In this document: positions 44,919 to 53,558 of the stretch, piece after piece | Position numbering within the stretch: the first letter of the stretch is position 1 | How the letters are laid out: each line of letters opens with the position of its first letter | DNA from: Spirochaetales bacterium | GTDB lineage: Bacteria; Spirochaetota; Spirochaetia; DSM-2461 | Reading direction: 5' to 3' | NCBI GenBank assembly: GCA_022360655.1 | Contig: JAKSCK010000270.1 | Span: 50,574 to 114,573 of the forward strand | DNA length: 64,000 nt | Position numbers and translations under genes: made by a program | The notes under the pieces: generated by a model | Database searches by the model: none | Seen by the model: the letters and a program-made list of their open reading frames with translations, nothing else | Told to the model about the DNA's origin: nothing

Positions 44919-45605
44919 TCAATCATCATCAGGAGTATTGGTTTTTTCTCGGCGGAACGAATCTGCCCAATTCACCAGGGCGGGAACTCTTCGTGTTTGA
45001 ACCCAAAGCCTACCCTTTCCAGAAAAATGGGTGACAAGGCCTTCCTGGGAAAAGAAAAAGGATTTGAGCACTCCACGAGGTTTCACGTTGTAGTCCAACC
45101 CCTCTGTGAAGGCCACAACATAGCCATTGTCCACCACATAGCGGTCTTCCACAGGAATTTCGACAATGCCTCCGTAGGTGCTAAACCAAAGGTCGCCCAA
45201 ACCAGTACAACGGGCCATAAACAACCCCTTCCCACCAAAAAATCCTTTGAGTCCCTGGTAGGAGGCATCCACATTGACGCCTTCAGAGCAGGCCAAGAAG
45301 GCTCCATTTTGGACGTAGAGGGCTTGGTTTTCCAGTGAAACATGGACAATGTCCCCAGGAACAGAAGGGGCCAGATCAAGCTGTCCTTCACGTTCATGCG
45401 CCGTGAATGTGTTGAGAAAGATATTTTCACCACTCAGAAGGCGTTTGAATCCACCACGAGCACTTGTTGTGAGTTCCAAGGATGGGTCCATTGCAGCCAT
45501 AGAAGCGGCTTCCGCCCGGATGCTTCGTCCTGGGGGGAGCTGCAAATGGAGCATGGCATGGTCGGGTGATGCTTGGATTGTATGGGGTATTGTTGCGGTT
45601 TCCAT
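44919..45605 (-). CDS. AIM24/TIGR00266 family protein, paralog 3
   Basis: 228 residues, third gene of a three-paralog operon, 8 bases after paralog 2. Beta-rich fold with the family patterns LQLPPGRSIRAEAASMAAMD, GGFKRLLSGENIFLNTFTA, VSLENQALYVQNGAFLAC, GLGDLWFSTYGGIVEIPV, and a C-terminal GLVTHFSGKGRLWVQTR. The fold resembles the trp RNA-binding attenuation protein, but function in bacteria is not established. The Gly-rich GKG and VQTR region is kept in all three copies. Confidence 0.88.
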   Translation of the reverse strand: METATIPHTIQASPDHAMLHLQLPPGRSIRAEAASMAAMDPSLELTTSARGGFKRLLSGENIFLNTFTAHEREGQLDLAPSVPGDIVHVSLENQALYVQNGAFLACSEGVNVDASYQGLKGFFGGKGLFMARCTGLGDLWFSTYGGIVEIPVEDRYVVDNGYVVAFTEGLDYNVKPRGVLKSFFFSQEGLVTHFSGKGRLWVQTRRVPALVNWADSFRREKTNTPDDD

Positions 45606-45613
45606 AAGAGCTC

Positions 45614-46297
45614 CTAGTGATTTTTGGGAGTGAGATGGGGAGTGAGATGATGGCCAAGTTGGCGAGCATCATGACTTTGGCACCAAAGACGTCCCTTGCC
45701 TTCAAACCGACAGACCAGACCTTCTCCGCCTAAGAAGGAGGAAAGGATGCTTTTTCCAGCCTTGCTGATGCGGTAATCAAGCCCGTCTTCATAGGCCACA
45801 ATATGTCCTGTATCCACCACATAGCTGCCATCCACATCCACGGAATACAGGGAACCAAAGGCGGAGAGTAGAAGGTCTCCAACTCCTGAGAAATTGAGCC
45901 AAATCATCCCCTCTTTGGCAAACGCTCCTTTGAATCCCTGCCATTCTATGCCCATCTCCAATCCTGCCGAATGAGCCAGGAAGGAACCTCGTTGAACCTT
46001 CAAACCACGATCTGACAGAGGCACATGAGCAATGTCTCCAGAAAGTGTTGGAGCCAGTATCACTTCATCCCCAGTGGGACCGGCAGTGAAATGATTGAGA
46101 AAAATACTTTCTCCAGCTAAGGCTCTACCCAGTCCTTTGAGAATCCCACCTTTGGAACCGGAGCGCGTGGTGGTTTCTACTTGAATCCCATCACTCATGG
46201 CCACCATGGCTCCACCCTCTGCCACAATGTTTTCATGGGGGGCTAGGCGTACTCGAGCGGCGGCTGAGGCTGGTTGTTGAACAATATTGAGAGTCAT
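45614..46297 (-). CDS. AIM24/TIGR00266 family protein, paralog 2
   Basis: 227 residues, middle copy, 12 bases after paralog 1, with AAGGAGAG upstream. Same pattern as its neighbours: RLAPHENIVAEGGAMVAMSDGI, GRALAGESIFLNHFTAGPTGDEV, GLKVQRGSFLAHSAG, GVGDLLLSAFGSLYSVDV and GLVCRFEGKGRLWCQS. The three copies differ across most of their length, so they are not a recent duplication. Function unknown. Confidence 0.88.
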   Translation of the reverse strand: MTLNIVQQPASAAARVRLAPHENIVAEGGAMVAMSDGIQVETTTRSGSKGGILKGLGRALAGESIFLNHFTAGPTGDEVILAPTLSGDIAHVPLSDRGLKVQRGSFLAHSAGLEMGIEWQGFKGAFAKEGMIWLNFSGVGDLLLSAFGSLYSVDVDGSYVVDTGHIVAYEDGLDYRISKAGKSILSSFLGGEGLVCRFEGKGRLWCQSHDARQLGHHLTPHLTPKNH

Positions 46298-46309
46298 CGT
46301 CTTCTCTCC

Positions 46310-46984
46310 TTATGAAAATCGGGGATTCAAAAAATGAGCCAAAGCTGGAACGCTTCGGGTTTGCATCCAAATCGTCCCATTTCCTTGAATTCGGGTCACA
46401 AAACCTTCCCCACCAAAAAAGGCTGTGGATGCCTTTCCTGGTAATCCAATAGAAAGTTTGAAGCCCTCTTCATAGGCTGCGAGATGGCGTCCATCCACGA
46501 GTATCTCTCCATTGACCTGACGTTCTACCATTCCGCCATAGGCGGAAAACCAGAGGACTCCTCCGTTTTTTCCGCCAACAGCACGGAGCTTGCCAAGTCC
46601 TTCTCCAGCAAAGGCTGAGGCCATACCCGCCCAAACCGTAGAAAGGTTCACATCACCAGCGGAGGCGAGCCAAGCCCCTTTTTGCAGACAAAGTGTTTCA
46701 CCGGGAGCCAGAGGGAATTCTACAACCTGGCCAGGAAGGGCAGGAGCAATGGTGAGCGTCTTGGGAAGGGAGGCATTGTTGCTGTAGGATGAACACACCA
46801 TCCGCTCGCCGCCAAAAATCGCTCTTTTGAGAGCTTTGCCCAGACCTCCAGCTAAAGTGGCATCCATATCCAAATCGGCATCCATGGATTGCATGGCTCC
46901 ATTTTCGGTGAGGATGGATTCGCCAGGATCTAAGGTGATGTGAAGGTGGCCAAAGGCCGCGCCTCCCTTTAACTGTGTTTGCAT
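46310..46984 (-). CDS. AIM24/TIGR00266 family protein, paralog 1
   Basis: 224 residues, first gene of the operon, CAGGAGG upstream. LDPGESILTENGAMQSMDADLDMDATLAGG and GGERMVCSSYSNNAS open the fold; GETLCLQKGAWLASAG, GVLWFSAYGGMVERQV and GFVTRIQGNGTIWMQTRSVPAL close it. Probably a homo- or hetero-oligomer with the other two. No neighbouring gene clarifies the role. Confidence 0.88.
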   Translation of the reverse strand: MQTQLKGGAAFGHLHITLDPGESILTENGAMQSMDADLDMDATLAGGLGKALKRAIFGGERMVCSSYSNNASLPKTLTIAPALPGQVVEFPLAPGETLCLQKGAWLASAGDVNLSTVWAGMASAFAGEGLGKLRAVGGKNGGVLWFSAYGGMVERQVNGEILVDGRHLAAYEEGFKLSIGLPGKASTAFFGGEGFVTRIQGNGTIWMQTRSVPALAHFLNPRFS

Positions 46985-47139
46985 TGCTGCCTCCTGTGGT
47001 TGTTTTTTGATGGATGTCCTCGGGGATGGAATCTGCCCCTTTCATCTAAACTCTTCCGCATTGGAAAGAGCATTGCTCATAGGTTTGTTCTGAAAAAACG
47101 TTTTGTAAAATAGCTATTCTCTTTAATCAGGGGATTCCT

Positions 47140-47475
47140 TCAATCCGGATCAATATCCGAGAGAGTGAGAATCACAGATTGTTCATCGGAATGGACGTCC
47201 CAGAGGGTGTAGGTATCCCCTTCTTTATCCCTGGCCCGAATATGAATGGTTGGTGATTCTTCTGATTCATGGGAAATAAGGGCCTGATCTCCATTCAAGA
47301 GAGCAGGAATATCCAAGAGGTTTTCTCCCCATTCTTCTGCTTCAGTGGAACGCAGATAAAGGGCTGTTAGAATAAATCCTGTATTATTTTCAATGGTGAG
47401 GACGTCTTTTTCTTCTCCAAAAAGAGTGGGGCTCATGAGGAATCCCAATAGTGCTAGTACGGTCCATACTTTCAT
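47140..47475 (-). CDS. small secreted protein with one WGE-DGDTYT domain
   Basis: 111 residues with signal peptide (1-20). The mature part is one module: LTIENNTGFILTALYLRS, W-GENLLDI, GDQALI, IHIRARDKEGDTYTLWDV, VILTLSDID. The same module occurs twice in the protein at 50166-50810 on the other side of nrdJ. It fits a small all-beta domain with Asp-rich loops possibly binding calcium (inference). The family is not recognised. Confidence 0.75.
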   Translation of the reverse strand: MKVWTVLALLGFLMSPTLFGEEKDVLTIENNTGFILTALYLRSTEAEEWGENLLDIPALLNGDQALISHESEESPTIHIRARDKEGDTYTLWDVHSDEQSVILTLSDIDPD

Positions 47476-47650
47476 GAATCCAACATCCTCAAAATTCCTT
47501 TGATTCGTCTATTGGATGAGAATTTTCATTCATCCCATTTTCAGAACCATCATCATCCCCATCAGCTTATCACTCTCCTGAGAGCTTTTCCATGGGGGAC
47601 TTTTTTTAGGAAAATCTTGTCCACGTAATGATTTCCATAACAAGGAAGCA

Positions 47651-47666
47651 AAATCTCATATAGTGT
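47651..47666. promoter_or_regulatory. NrdR box, left, weaker copy
   Basis: Right half ATATAGTGT is perfect against acaCwAtATaTwGtgt; 11 of 16 positions match overall. Centre is 41 bp from the second box, about four helical turns. Confidence 0.6.
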
Positions 47667-47691
47667 TAATTTATGTTAATAATTAAAAAGT

Positions 47692-47707
47692 ACGCAATAT
47701 ATAGCGT
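47692..47707. promoter_or_regulatory. NrdR box, right
   Basis: ACGCAATATATAGCGT matches 14 of 16 positions of acaCwAtATaTwGtgt. NrdR pairs of boxes spaced by whole helical turns are the norm before ribonucleotide reductase genes. Confidence 0.78.
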
Positions 47708-47836
47708 GTTAAGCTTGTTTTCTGCCGATAGTTTTCTTAGACTCCAAGGACGCTTCCCTCAAGAGATTGCTGAATTTCGCCGTCCTGAGGAGGTGTTCAT
47801 GATCACAGTTCATTTCTGAGGCCAATGGGAGGGATT

Positions 47837-50101
47837 ATGCTGGCACAGACAATTCAGGGGTATCGGTTTGCACAGCCTATTTGCGAAGAGATTTTCCGCC
47901 GGAAGTACATGCTTCATGGAGAGGAAGAGTTTGAAGAAGTCTTTCGCGGAGTGGCGGAAGAAGTGGCTCGCGCCGAAAAACCAGAGGAACGGCCCCGAAT
48001 TGCTCAACAATTCTTTGATGAGATCATCAGTGGTCGGCTCATTCCTGCGGGCCGTATCCTGGCCAATGCTCGTCCTGACTCCCCCATGAAGAATTACAAC
48101 AACTGCTTTACGATTGATGTCGAAGATTCCCTGGAAAAGATATATGAGTCACTTCAAGAGGATGCCATCATCAGCAAAATGGGTGGAGGTGTGGGCTTTG
48201 ATATTTCTTCACTTCGGCCTAAGGACGACCCCCTCTCCCGAGGGGGGAATTCCTCAGGGGTGGTGAGTTTTCTTCGAATTTTTGATCAAAGTGCCAAAAC
48301 CATCATGACAGGGGGGCAGCGTCGGAGTGCGCATATTGCCCTTTTAGACATCAGCCACCCCGACATTGAAGAATTCATCACGGTCAAGCAGGGGGATCGA
48401 AATAAAGAACTCACTCAGTTCAACATCTCAGTCAAAGTCACCGATGCGTTTATGGAAGCATTAGAAGCGGATGCCGATTTCCCTTTGGAATTTGGAGGAA
48501 AGGTTTATAAAACCGTTCGTGCCCGGGATTTGTATGAGAAATTGGCCCGGAATGCCTTCATTCATAATGAACCTGGAATCTTCAACGCTGACACAGTGGA
48601 GCGTTATAACAATGGTTCCTGGGCCTTCAAAATGGATCGGGTGAATCCCTGTGGTGAACTGGTGATGCCCGCCTATTCTCTTTGCTGTTTAAGTGCCATC
48701 AATCTTTCTGCTTTTGTAGTGCACCCCTTTGAAGAGAATGCTCGATTTGACTTTGAGGCCTTTGAACAGAGTGTTTCAACAGGAGTGCGCTTCCTCGACA
48801 ATGTGTTGGATGTCACCGAATATCCCTTGGATCGCATTGAAACCTTTTCTCGCCAGTGGCGAAGAATAGGACTGGGTTTTACAGCGCTTGGAACGGCCAT
48901 GGCCATGCTTCGCATCACCTATGGATCCTCTGAATCGGTGGACTTTGCCTCTCAAATGTCCCAAGCCCTCCGCGATGCCAGTTACCGTGCTTCAGCCCAA
49001 TTGGCTGCGGAAAAAGGAGCCTTCCCTGCCTTTGATGAAGAGAAGATTCTGAAGGCCAATTTTATCCAGAAACTTCCCAAAGATCTTCAGGCTCTGATTG
49101 CCGAAAATGGTCTGCGGAATATTCAGATGAACACAGTGGCTCCCACGGGCACCATCAGTCTGTCCGTAGGCCAAAACTGTTCCAGCGGAATCGAGCCTGC
49201 CTTTGCCCTGCAGTATGATCGGAATATCCGCACAGGTGTGGGAGATGAGGTTCGCACAGAAACGGTGTATGACGCAGGTTGGCTGAAATGGAAAGAACTC
49301 ACTGGTTCCGATGAACCTCCTTCTTGGATGGTGACCACCATGGACATTGATCCCTATGCATCCATTGATGTGCAAGCGGCCATTCAAGAGAACATTGATC
49401 ATTCCATTTCCAAAACCCTGAATCTTCCGCCAGGAACCGATTTTGAAGCCTATAAGGATTTGTTCCATTATGCCTATCGCAAAGGGCTCAAAGGATTTAC
49501 CACCTTTAACCCTGAAGGAAGCATGAAGGGCATTTTGGAATATTCAGAGAAGCAGGAAGAGCAGGCTGTTCCTCGAGGAGGCACACCCAAACGTCCCACG
49601 GATCTTCCCTGTGATATTCACCGCGTGAATGTGGGAGGACGACGTTACATCATCATTGCCAGTCAGTTGGAAGGACGACTCTATGAGGTTTTCTGGATTG
49701 ATATCCCAGATGCACAAGATGTGAAAATCAATGGATTCCGTAAAGGAATTGTGCGGAAAATGGGCGGTGGGCGCTATGATCTTTTGATGGGAGAGGGGAA
49801 TCCTTGGATGGTTTTGGAGGATTTTACTCGGGTTTACGACAGCCCCAATGCCTCTCTTGGACGATTCGTCTCTATGGCCCTCCGCCATGGAGCTCCTCTT
49901 CAATTTGTCATTGAGCAACTCCAAAAAGACACCCATTTTGCTGATTTTGAGCGGGTGATTGGCCGGGTGTTAAAAACCTATGTGCAGGATGGAGAGGAGG
50001 TGATTGCCGGAGAGAAAAAATGCCCCGAATGCCCATCCAAACTGGAGTTTCGTGAGGGTTGTGTGACCTGCCCCTCCTGTGGTTGGAGCAAGTGCAAATA
50101 G
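47837..50101 (+). CDS. nrdJ: class II (adenosylcobalamin-dependent) ribonucleotide reductase
   Basis: 754 residues from ATG 47837 with GGGAGGG upstream. It makes deoxyribonucleotides without oxygen dependence. Ten-stranded barrel motifs: NCFTIDVEDSLEKIY, GGGVGFDISSLRPK, NPCGELVMPAYSLC (active-site Cys, Asn, Glu), and NTVAPTGTISLSVGQNCSSGIEPAF. The C-terminus has a CPECPS...CVTCPSCGWSKC zinc-ribbon that carries the redox Cys. Regulated very likely by NrdR via the boxes upstream. The coding sequence contains a GACCCCC-type hairpin at 48229-48246. Confidence 0.95.
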   Translation: MLAQTIQGYRFAQPICEEIFRRKYMLHGEEEFEEVFRGVAEEVARAEKPEERPRIAQQFFDEIISGRLIPAGRILANARPDSPMKNYNNCFTIDVEDSLEKIYESLQEDAIISKMGGGVGFDISSLRPKDDPLSRGGNSSGVVSFLRIFDQSAKTIMTGGQRRSAHIALLDISHPDIEEFITVKQGDRNKELTQFNISVKVTDAFMEALEADADFPLEFGGKVYKTVRARDLYEKLARNAFIHNEPGIFNADTVERYNNGSWAFKMDRVNPCGELVMPAYSLCCLSAINLSAFVVHPFEENARFDFEAFEQSVSTGVRFLDNVLDVTEYPLDRIETFSRQWRRIGLGFTALGTAMAMLRITYGSSESVDFASQMSQALRDASYRASAQLAAEKGAFPAFDEEKILKANFIQKLPKDLQALIAENGLRNIQMNTVAPTGTISLSVGQNCSSGIEPAFALQYDRNIRTGVGDEVRTETVYDAGWLKWKELTGSDEPPSWMVTTMDIDPYASIDVQAAIQENIDHSISKTLNLPPGTDFEAYKDLFHYAYRKGLKGFTTFNPEGSMKGILEYSEKQEEQAVPRGGTPKRPTDLPCDIHRVNVGGRRYIIIASQLEGRLYEVFWIDIPDAQDVKINGFRKGIVRKMGGGRYDLLMGEGNPWMVLEDFTRVYDSPNASLGRFVSMALRHGAPLQFVIEQLQKDTHFADFERVIGRVLKTYVQDGEEVIAGEKKCPECPSKLEFREGCVTCPSCGWSKCK
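48229..48246 (+). repeat. GACCCC-type hairpin inside nrdJ
   Basis: CGACCCCCTC, loop TCCC, GAGGGGG. It codes DDPLSRGG in a loop of variable sequence between two conserved blocks, so it could be chance or an exapted copy of the repeat. Confidence 0.35.
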
Positions 50102-50116
50102 TGTTTCTCTTCTGAT

Positions 50117-50155
50117 TAAATCGACCCCTGGGCCTGCAAAACCAGGCCCGGGGGT
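50117..50155 (+). repeat. GACCCC-family hairpin, copy 10, between convergent genes
   Basis: Flank ATTAAATCG, then a 13-bp stem (50124-50136 with 50143-50155, one G-T pair) and a six-base loop. Lies between the 3' ends of nrdJ and the secreted protein gene. Confidence 0.72.
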
Positions 50156-50165
50156 GAAATCCCAG

Positions 50166-50810
50166 TTAATAATCGAGCTGGTCGAGGGTGACGTAAAGAT
50201 CTGAAGAGGATACATCCACATCCCAGAAGGTGTAGGTATCGCCATCTTCATCTTCAAGACGAATATCAAAACGGGAATTGGGGTAATCCACCAGATTGAC
50301 TGTGAGTGTTTTGCCATTTTCCAAAATGGCATCACCAAGAAGATCATCTCCCCAGCTGTCAGTGTTTTTATGGCTGACCTGTATGAAGTACAGGGTGAAA
50401 CCTGTTTCATTGGTGATGTCTACATAGCCTTCGAACTTTCCTCCGGGACCCCAAGAGGTGACTTCCAAGCCATAGACATCGTCATAATCGATGTCATCAA
50501 GGGTGACAATGATGTCTCCTGTGCTGATGTCAAACTCAAGGTAGGTGTAGGTATCTCCATCTTCATCTTCAAGGAGAATGTCAAAATAGGAGGATGGGGC
50601 ATTGGTTAAGGGGATGCGTACGGTGTTTCCATCACCCAGAATGCTATCACCAAGTCTATCCTCACCCCAGTCAAAATCCCCTTCAGGACGAACCAGAATA
50701 GAATATAAATCCAGTCCTGTGTCATTGGTGATATCCACGTAACCATCAAAGGCAAAGCTTGATACAGTCAAGCTCAGGACAAGCAGTATCATGACGCCTA
50801 TTCGTTTCAT
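50166..50810 (-). CDS. secreted protein with two tandem WGE-DGDTYT domains
   Basis: 214 residues from ATG 50810, preceded by GAGGAAAAAT. Signal peptide to about residue 20. Two modules: residues 22-105 (GYVDITNDTGLDLYSILV, DWGEDRLGDSIL, FDILLEDEDGDTYTYLEF) and 118-214 (GYVDITNETGFTLYFIQV, SWGDDLLGDAIL, FDIRLEDEDGDTYTFWDV), each ending in VTLDDIDY- or VTLDQLDY-like strands. High Asp content. Single-module relative at 47140. Role unknown; cell surface or periplasmic. Confidence 0.8.
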   Translation of the reverse strand: MKRIGVMILLVLSLTVSSFAFDGYVDITNDTGLDLYSILVRPEGDFDWGEDRLGDSILGDGNTVRIPLTNAPSSYFDILLEDEDGDTYTYLEFDISTGDIIVTLDDIDYDDVYGLEVTSWGPGGKFEGYVDITNETGFTLYFIQVSHKNTDSWGDDLLGDAILENGKTLTVNLVDYPNSRFDIRLEDEDGDTYTFWDVDVSSSDLYVTLDQLDY

Positions 50811-50936
50811 ATTTTTCCTCATGTATTCAGAACTTCAAAGAAGTTCACTGCGATGAAAGCTAATGTACATTTATCTTCAACCATCCCGCAAGGTCAGAAC
50901 TGAAGGATGGAAGAGAGAATGATGAGTGTTTCGGAA

Positions 50937-52340
50937 TTATTCTGAAAAATACTTTCGACAGGCGGCTTTGAATGCATCACCGCGGTGAAATTCATGGGTA
51001 AAAAGGCCAAAGCTGGCGGCTCCAGGTGAGAGCAACACCGCATCTCCTGGCTGGCTGATCTTTTGGGCTTCAACGATGGCTTGATCCATGCTCTCTACAG
51101 GCCCAATGAGATGATGTCCCCTTTGTTCTAAGAGGGGCTGAATGGCTTTGGTGGCTGTTCCTGGGAGAAGGATGATGGCTTTGGGTTCGGGATGAAGTTG
51201 GGTGAAGGGGGTGAAATCCAGTTCCTTATCTGTACCACCAGCAATGAGGATAACAGGTTGTTGTGTACCTGAGGCTGTGGATACGGCGTTTACGGCGGCC
51301 GCTGTGGCATCGGGAATGGTGGCGGCCGTATCATCATAGAATCGGATTCCTTGGGATTCCAGGAAGAGCTCCATGCGATAGGGAACACCGGGGAAGTTTT
51401 GGGCTGCTTTGTGAATGTCCTGGGATTTGAGGCCAAAGAGACGTGCCATTAGGGCTGCAAAAAGCAGGTTCCGTTTTTGATGCAAGCCAGGAACGGGAAG
51501 TTGTGAGGGGAGAATGTTTTCAGCCTCTCCAGTAACGGAGACCCAACCCAAGCCTTGGGAATCAATCCATGCTCCCTGGAAGTTGGCACTCTGGGGAGGC
51601 TCATCTCGGATGAGAAAGGATGGGGCCGTGGAATCTGTGGCCCATTTCTGTCCACGTTCATCATCAGGAAAAACAGTTAGGGCATTTTGAGGAAGAGATT
51701 CACAGATCACCCATTTATCCGCTTCATAATCCTCAAAGGATTCATAGCGATTCTGATGGTCATGCATCAGGTTGGTGATGGTAGCAACTTGAGGGTGAAG
51801 AAGGTTTTTTCCACGAAGATCGGCCAACTGCCAGGAGGAGAGCTCCAGAATAACAGGGGTATCGTCATTCAATTCCTCTAAGAAGGACAGCGGGCTCACC
51901 GTGATGTTTCCTCCCAAACGGGTTTGAGGAAAACGGGTGGATAAAAAATGGTGGAGAGCCGTGACCGTGGTGGATTTTCCCTTGCTTCCGGTGACAGCCA
52001 AAATTGGACCAGAGAATTCTTTGAGAAAAAGGCTGATATCGGTTTCAATGTTTTGGCGTCCCATAATCCAAGGAGAATCAATGGGAACCGCTGGATTTTT
52101 GACAATGATGTGGGCATCATCAAAGTCTTTTTGGCGGTGTTCACCAAGAATAAACTCAATATTGAGTCCTTCAAGAGCTTGGATGGAAGGCGCAAGGACT
52201 TCTGCACTTCTTAGATCGGTGCAGAGGACGTGTGCTCCTCGTTTTGCAAGATATCGGGCGGATTCTACACCACCGCCGTGAAGTCCTAATCCCATTACAA
52301 GGGCTTTTTTTCCATTCAAGTTCATTGGATGCATATGCAA
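50937..52340 (-). CDS. murD: UDP-N-acetylmuramoyl-L-alanine--D-glutamate ligase
   Basis: 467 residues, slightly long for MurD (about 440-450). N-terminal Rossmann GLGLHGGGVESARYL, ATP loop VTGSKGKSTTVTALHHFL, ELSSWQLADLRG, central HDHQNRYESFEDYEADKW, and the ligase C-domain LSPGAASFGLFTHEFHRGDAF. Cytoplasmic peptidoglycan precursor synthesis. No other mur or fts genes are adjacent, so it is detached from the usual dcw cluster. Start could be five codons later. Confidence 0.93.
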   Translation of the reverse strand: MHMHPMNLNGKKALVMGLGLHGGGVESARYLAKRGAHVLCTDLRSAEVLAPSIQALEGLNIEFILGEHRQKDFDDAHIIVKNPAVPIDSPWIMGRQNIETDISLFLKEFSGPILAVTGSKGKSTTVTALHHFLSTRFPQTRLGGNITVSPLSFLEELNDDTPVILELSSWQLADLRGKNLLHPQVATITNLMHDHQNRYESFEDYEADKWVICESLPQNALTVFPDDERGQKWATDSTAPSFLIRDEPPQSANFQGAWIDSQGLGWVSVTGEAENILPSQLPVPGLHQKRNLLFAALMARLFGLKSQDIHKAAQNFPGVPYRMELFLESQGIRFYDDTAATIPDATAAAVNAVSTASGTQQPVILIAGGTDKELDFTPFTQLHPEPKAIILLPGTATKAIQPLLEQRGHHLIGPVESMDQAIVEAQKISQPGDAVLLSPGAASFGLFTHEFHRGDAFKAACRKYFSE

Positions 52341-52401
52341 GAAATCATAGGGACTCCCGAATCAATTTGGCAAGCGCCCTTTCGGGAGATAGAATTGAGT
52401 T

Positions 52402-53445
52402 ATGAATCTTCGTGTTGTCATTCTCATCTCCCTTCTTGGATGGATGGCTTTTTTTCTTGGAGCTCAAGAGAATCCAGTTGCTGGAGAACCTCAGGACAAT
52501 GGTTCTGTCGAAGAACCCTTGCTGACAGAACCCATTCAGGACGTTCCAGGAATCTTTGAGCAGGCCCTGATGTTGTCCTATGCCGATGGAAAGAGCTTTG
52601 AGGTGGTTTCCAATGGGGAAGGGATAAGCTACCGCATTCCCATGGATGATTTAGCAAATGTGGCCATTCAGGTGGATGACACGATCCTCACAGATGCCGA
52701 AAGCCGCGTGGAGTTGCTCATTCCTGGTGGTGGAGTGGTGATTGTTACAGAGGGGAGTTCTCTGACTGTGAAAGAATTGGATGGCTCTGGCGGTGGAGTT
52801 TTGGACCTTGGATATGGCCGGGTTCGGGCTGTGGTTCCTCTTCTGTATGGAGATTCCCGTCTCTGGATTACTGGTTATGACACAGTTGCTGGGGTGCAGG
52901 GAGGCGATTTTGGTTATGACCTTTTTGCCGATCCAGAATCCAGCGGTGTAGAGCGCATCTCTTCGGTTTATAGTTTTGATGGTGATGTGGAAGTTTTGCG
53001 CTATGATCCACGAACCGACACAAAAGTGACTCTTCTTGAGCGAATCCCTCATTTAATTTCCGATGATCTGATGGCACGTGTCCGATCTGTTGAGGGACCT
53101 GTTCGTTTGCGTAGTGAGAAAATTGCTCAGGAAATTTTGGATTACTGGAATGCCCATCCCTTGCTGACACCAGATGAGGTGCTTTTGGCTGCTGGAATGA
53201 CTTCCACGGCGGATGAATTGAACATGCTTGCCGGACGATTACCTAATAAAAAAGCTTTACGAATCAGTGGTCAGGTGAGTTTTGGAGTTGGTGTGGGCAT
53301 GCTGACGGCAGCTGGCTTGCTCAAGCTTCTGGTGAAAGACAATAAAACCGCTGATCAGGGGGCTCTCAGTTTAGCCATCATTGGCTCGGCTTCTGTGGTG
53401 ACTGGCGGTGCTTTAATGGGATATGCCTTCACTCTACCGTTTTGA
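52402..53445 (+). CDS. FecR-like exported protein
   Basis: 347 residues with a signal peptide (1-21). A FecR-type beta-domain lies at about 85-180 (VELLIPGGGVVIVTEGSSLTVKEL, VLDLGYGRVRAVVPLL, TGYDTVAGVQGGDFGYDL). The last 60 residues hold two hydrophobic helices (VSFGVGVGMLTAAGLLKLL and LAIIGSASVVTGGALMGYAF) that would anchor it in the membrane. Such FecR-like proteins are common in spirochaetes without a partnered iron sigma factor. Function unknown. Divergent from murD. Confidence 0.75.
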   Translation: MNLRVVILISLLGWMAFFLGAQENPVAGEPQDNGSVEEPLLTEPIQDVPGIFEQALMLSYADGKSFEVVSNGEGISYRIPMDDLANVAIQVDDTILTDAESRVELLIPGGGVVIVTEGSSLTVKELDGSGGGVLDLGYGRVRAVVPLLYGDSRLWITGYDTVAGVQGGDFGYDLFADPESSGVERISSVYSFDGDVEVLRYDPRTDTKVTLLERIPHLISDDLMARVRSVEGPVRLRSEKIAQEILDYWNAHPLLTPDEVLLAAGMTSTADELNMLAGRLPNKKALRISGQVSFGVGVGMLTAAGLLKLLVKDNKTADQGALSLAIIGSASVVTGGALMGYAFTLPF

Positions 53446-53558
53446 CGGTTCTCTTTTTTGTGTGCAAAAAAAATCCGCCATTCCGGCCTTCTTGAAAAGA
53501 AGGCCGGGGAAACTCTTACTTGGGACCAACGCGTCCTTTTTTCTGAGTAGAACTGTTT

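Larger units (their letters stand above)
47476..47836. other. 361-base regulatory gap before nrdJ
   Basis: No gene. AT-rich from 47640 to 47720, holding two NrdR-like boxes (47651-47666 and 47692-47707). I saw no cobalamin riboswitch features upstream of this B12-dependent enzyme. Confidence 0.6.

Noticed and set aside
47476..47836. Cobalamin riboswitch upstream of nrdJ
   Set aside because: No B12-box-like core or extended GC structure is present; the region is AT-rich and carries NrdR boxes instead.
3916..50155. Treating the GACCCC hairpins as ordinary Rho-independent terminators
   Set aside because: Most lack a T run after the stem, two follow complete terminators, and two precede start codons closely; they may still end transcripts between convergent genes.
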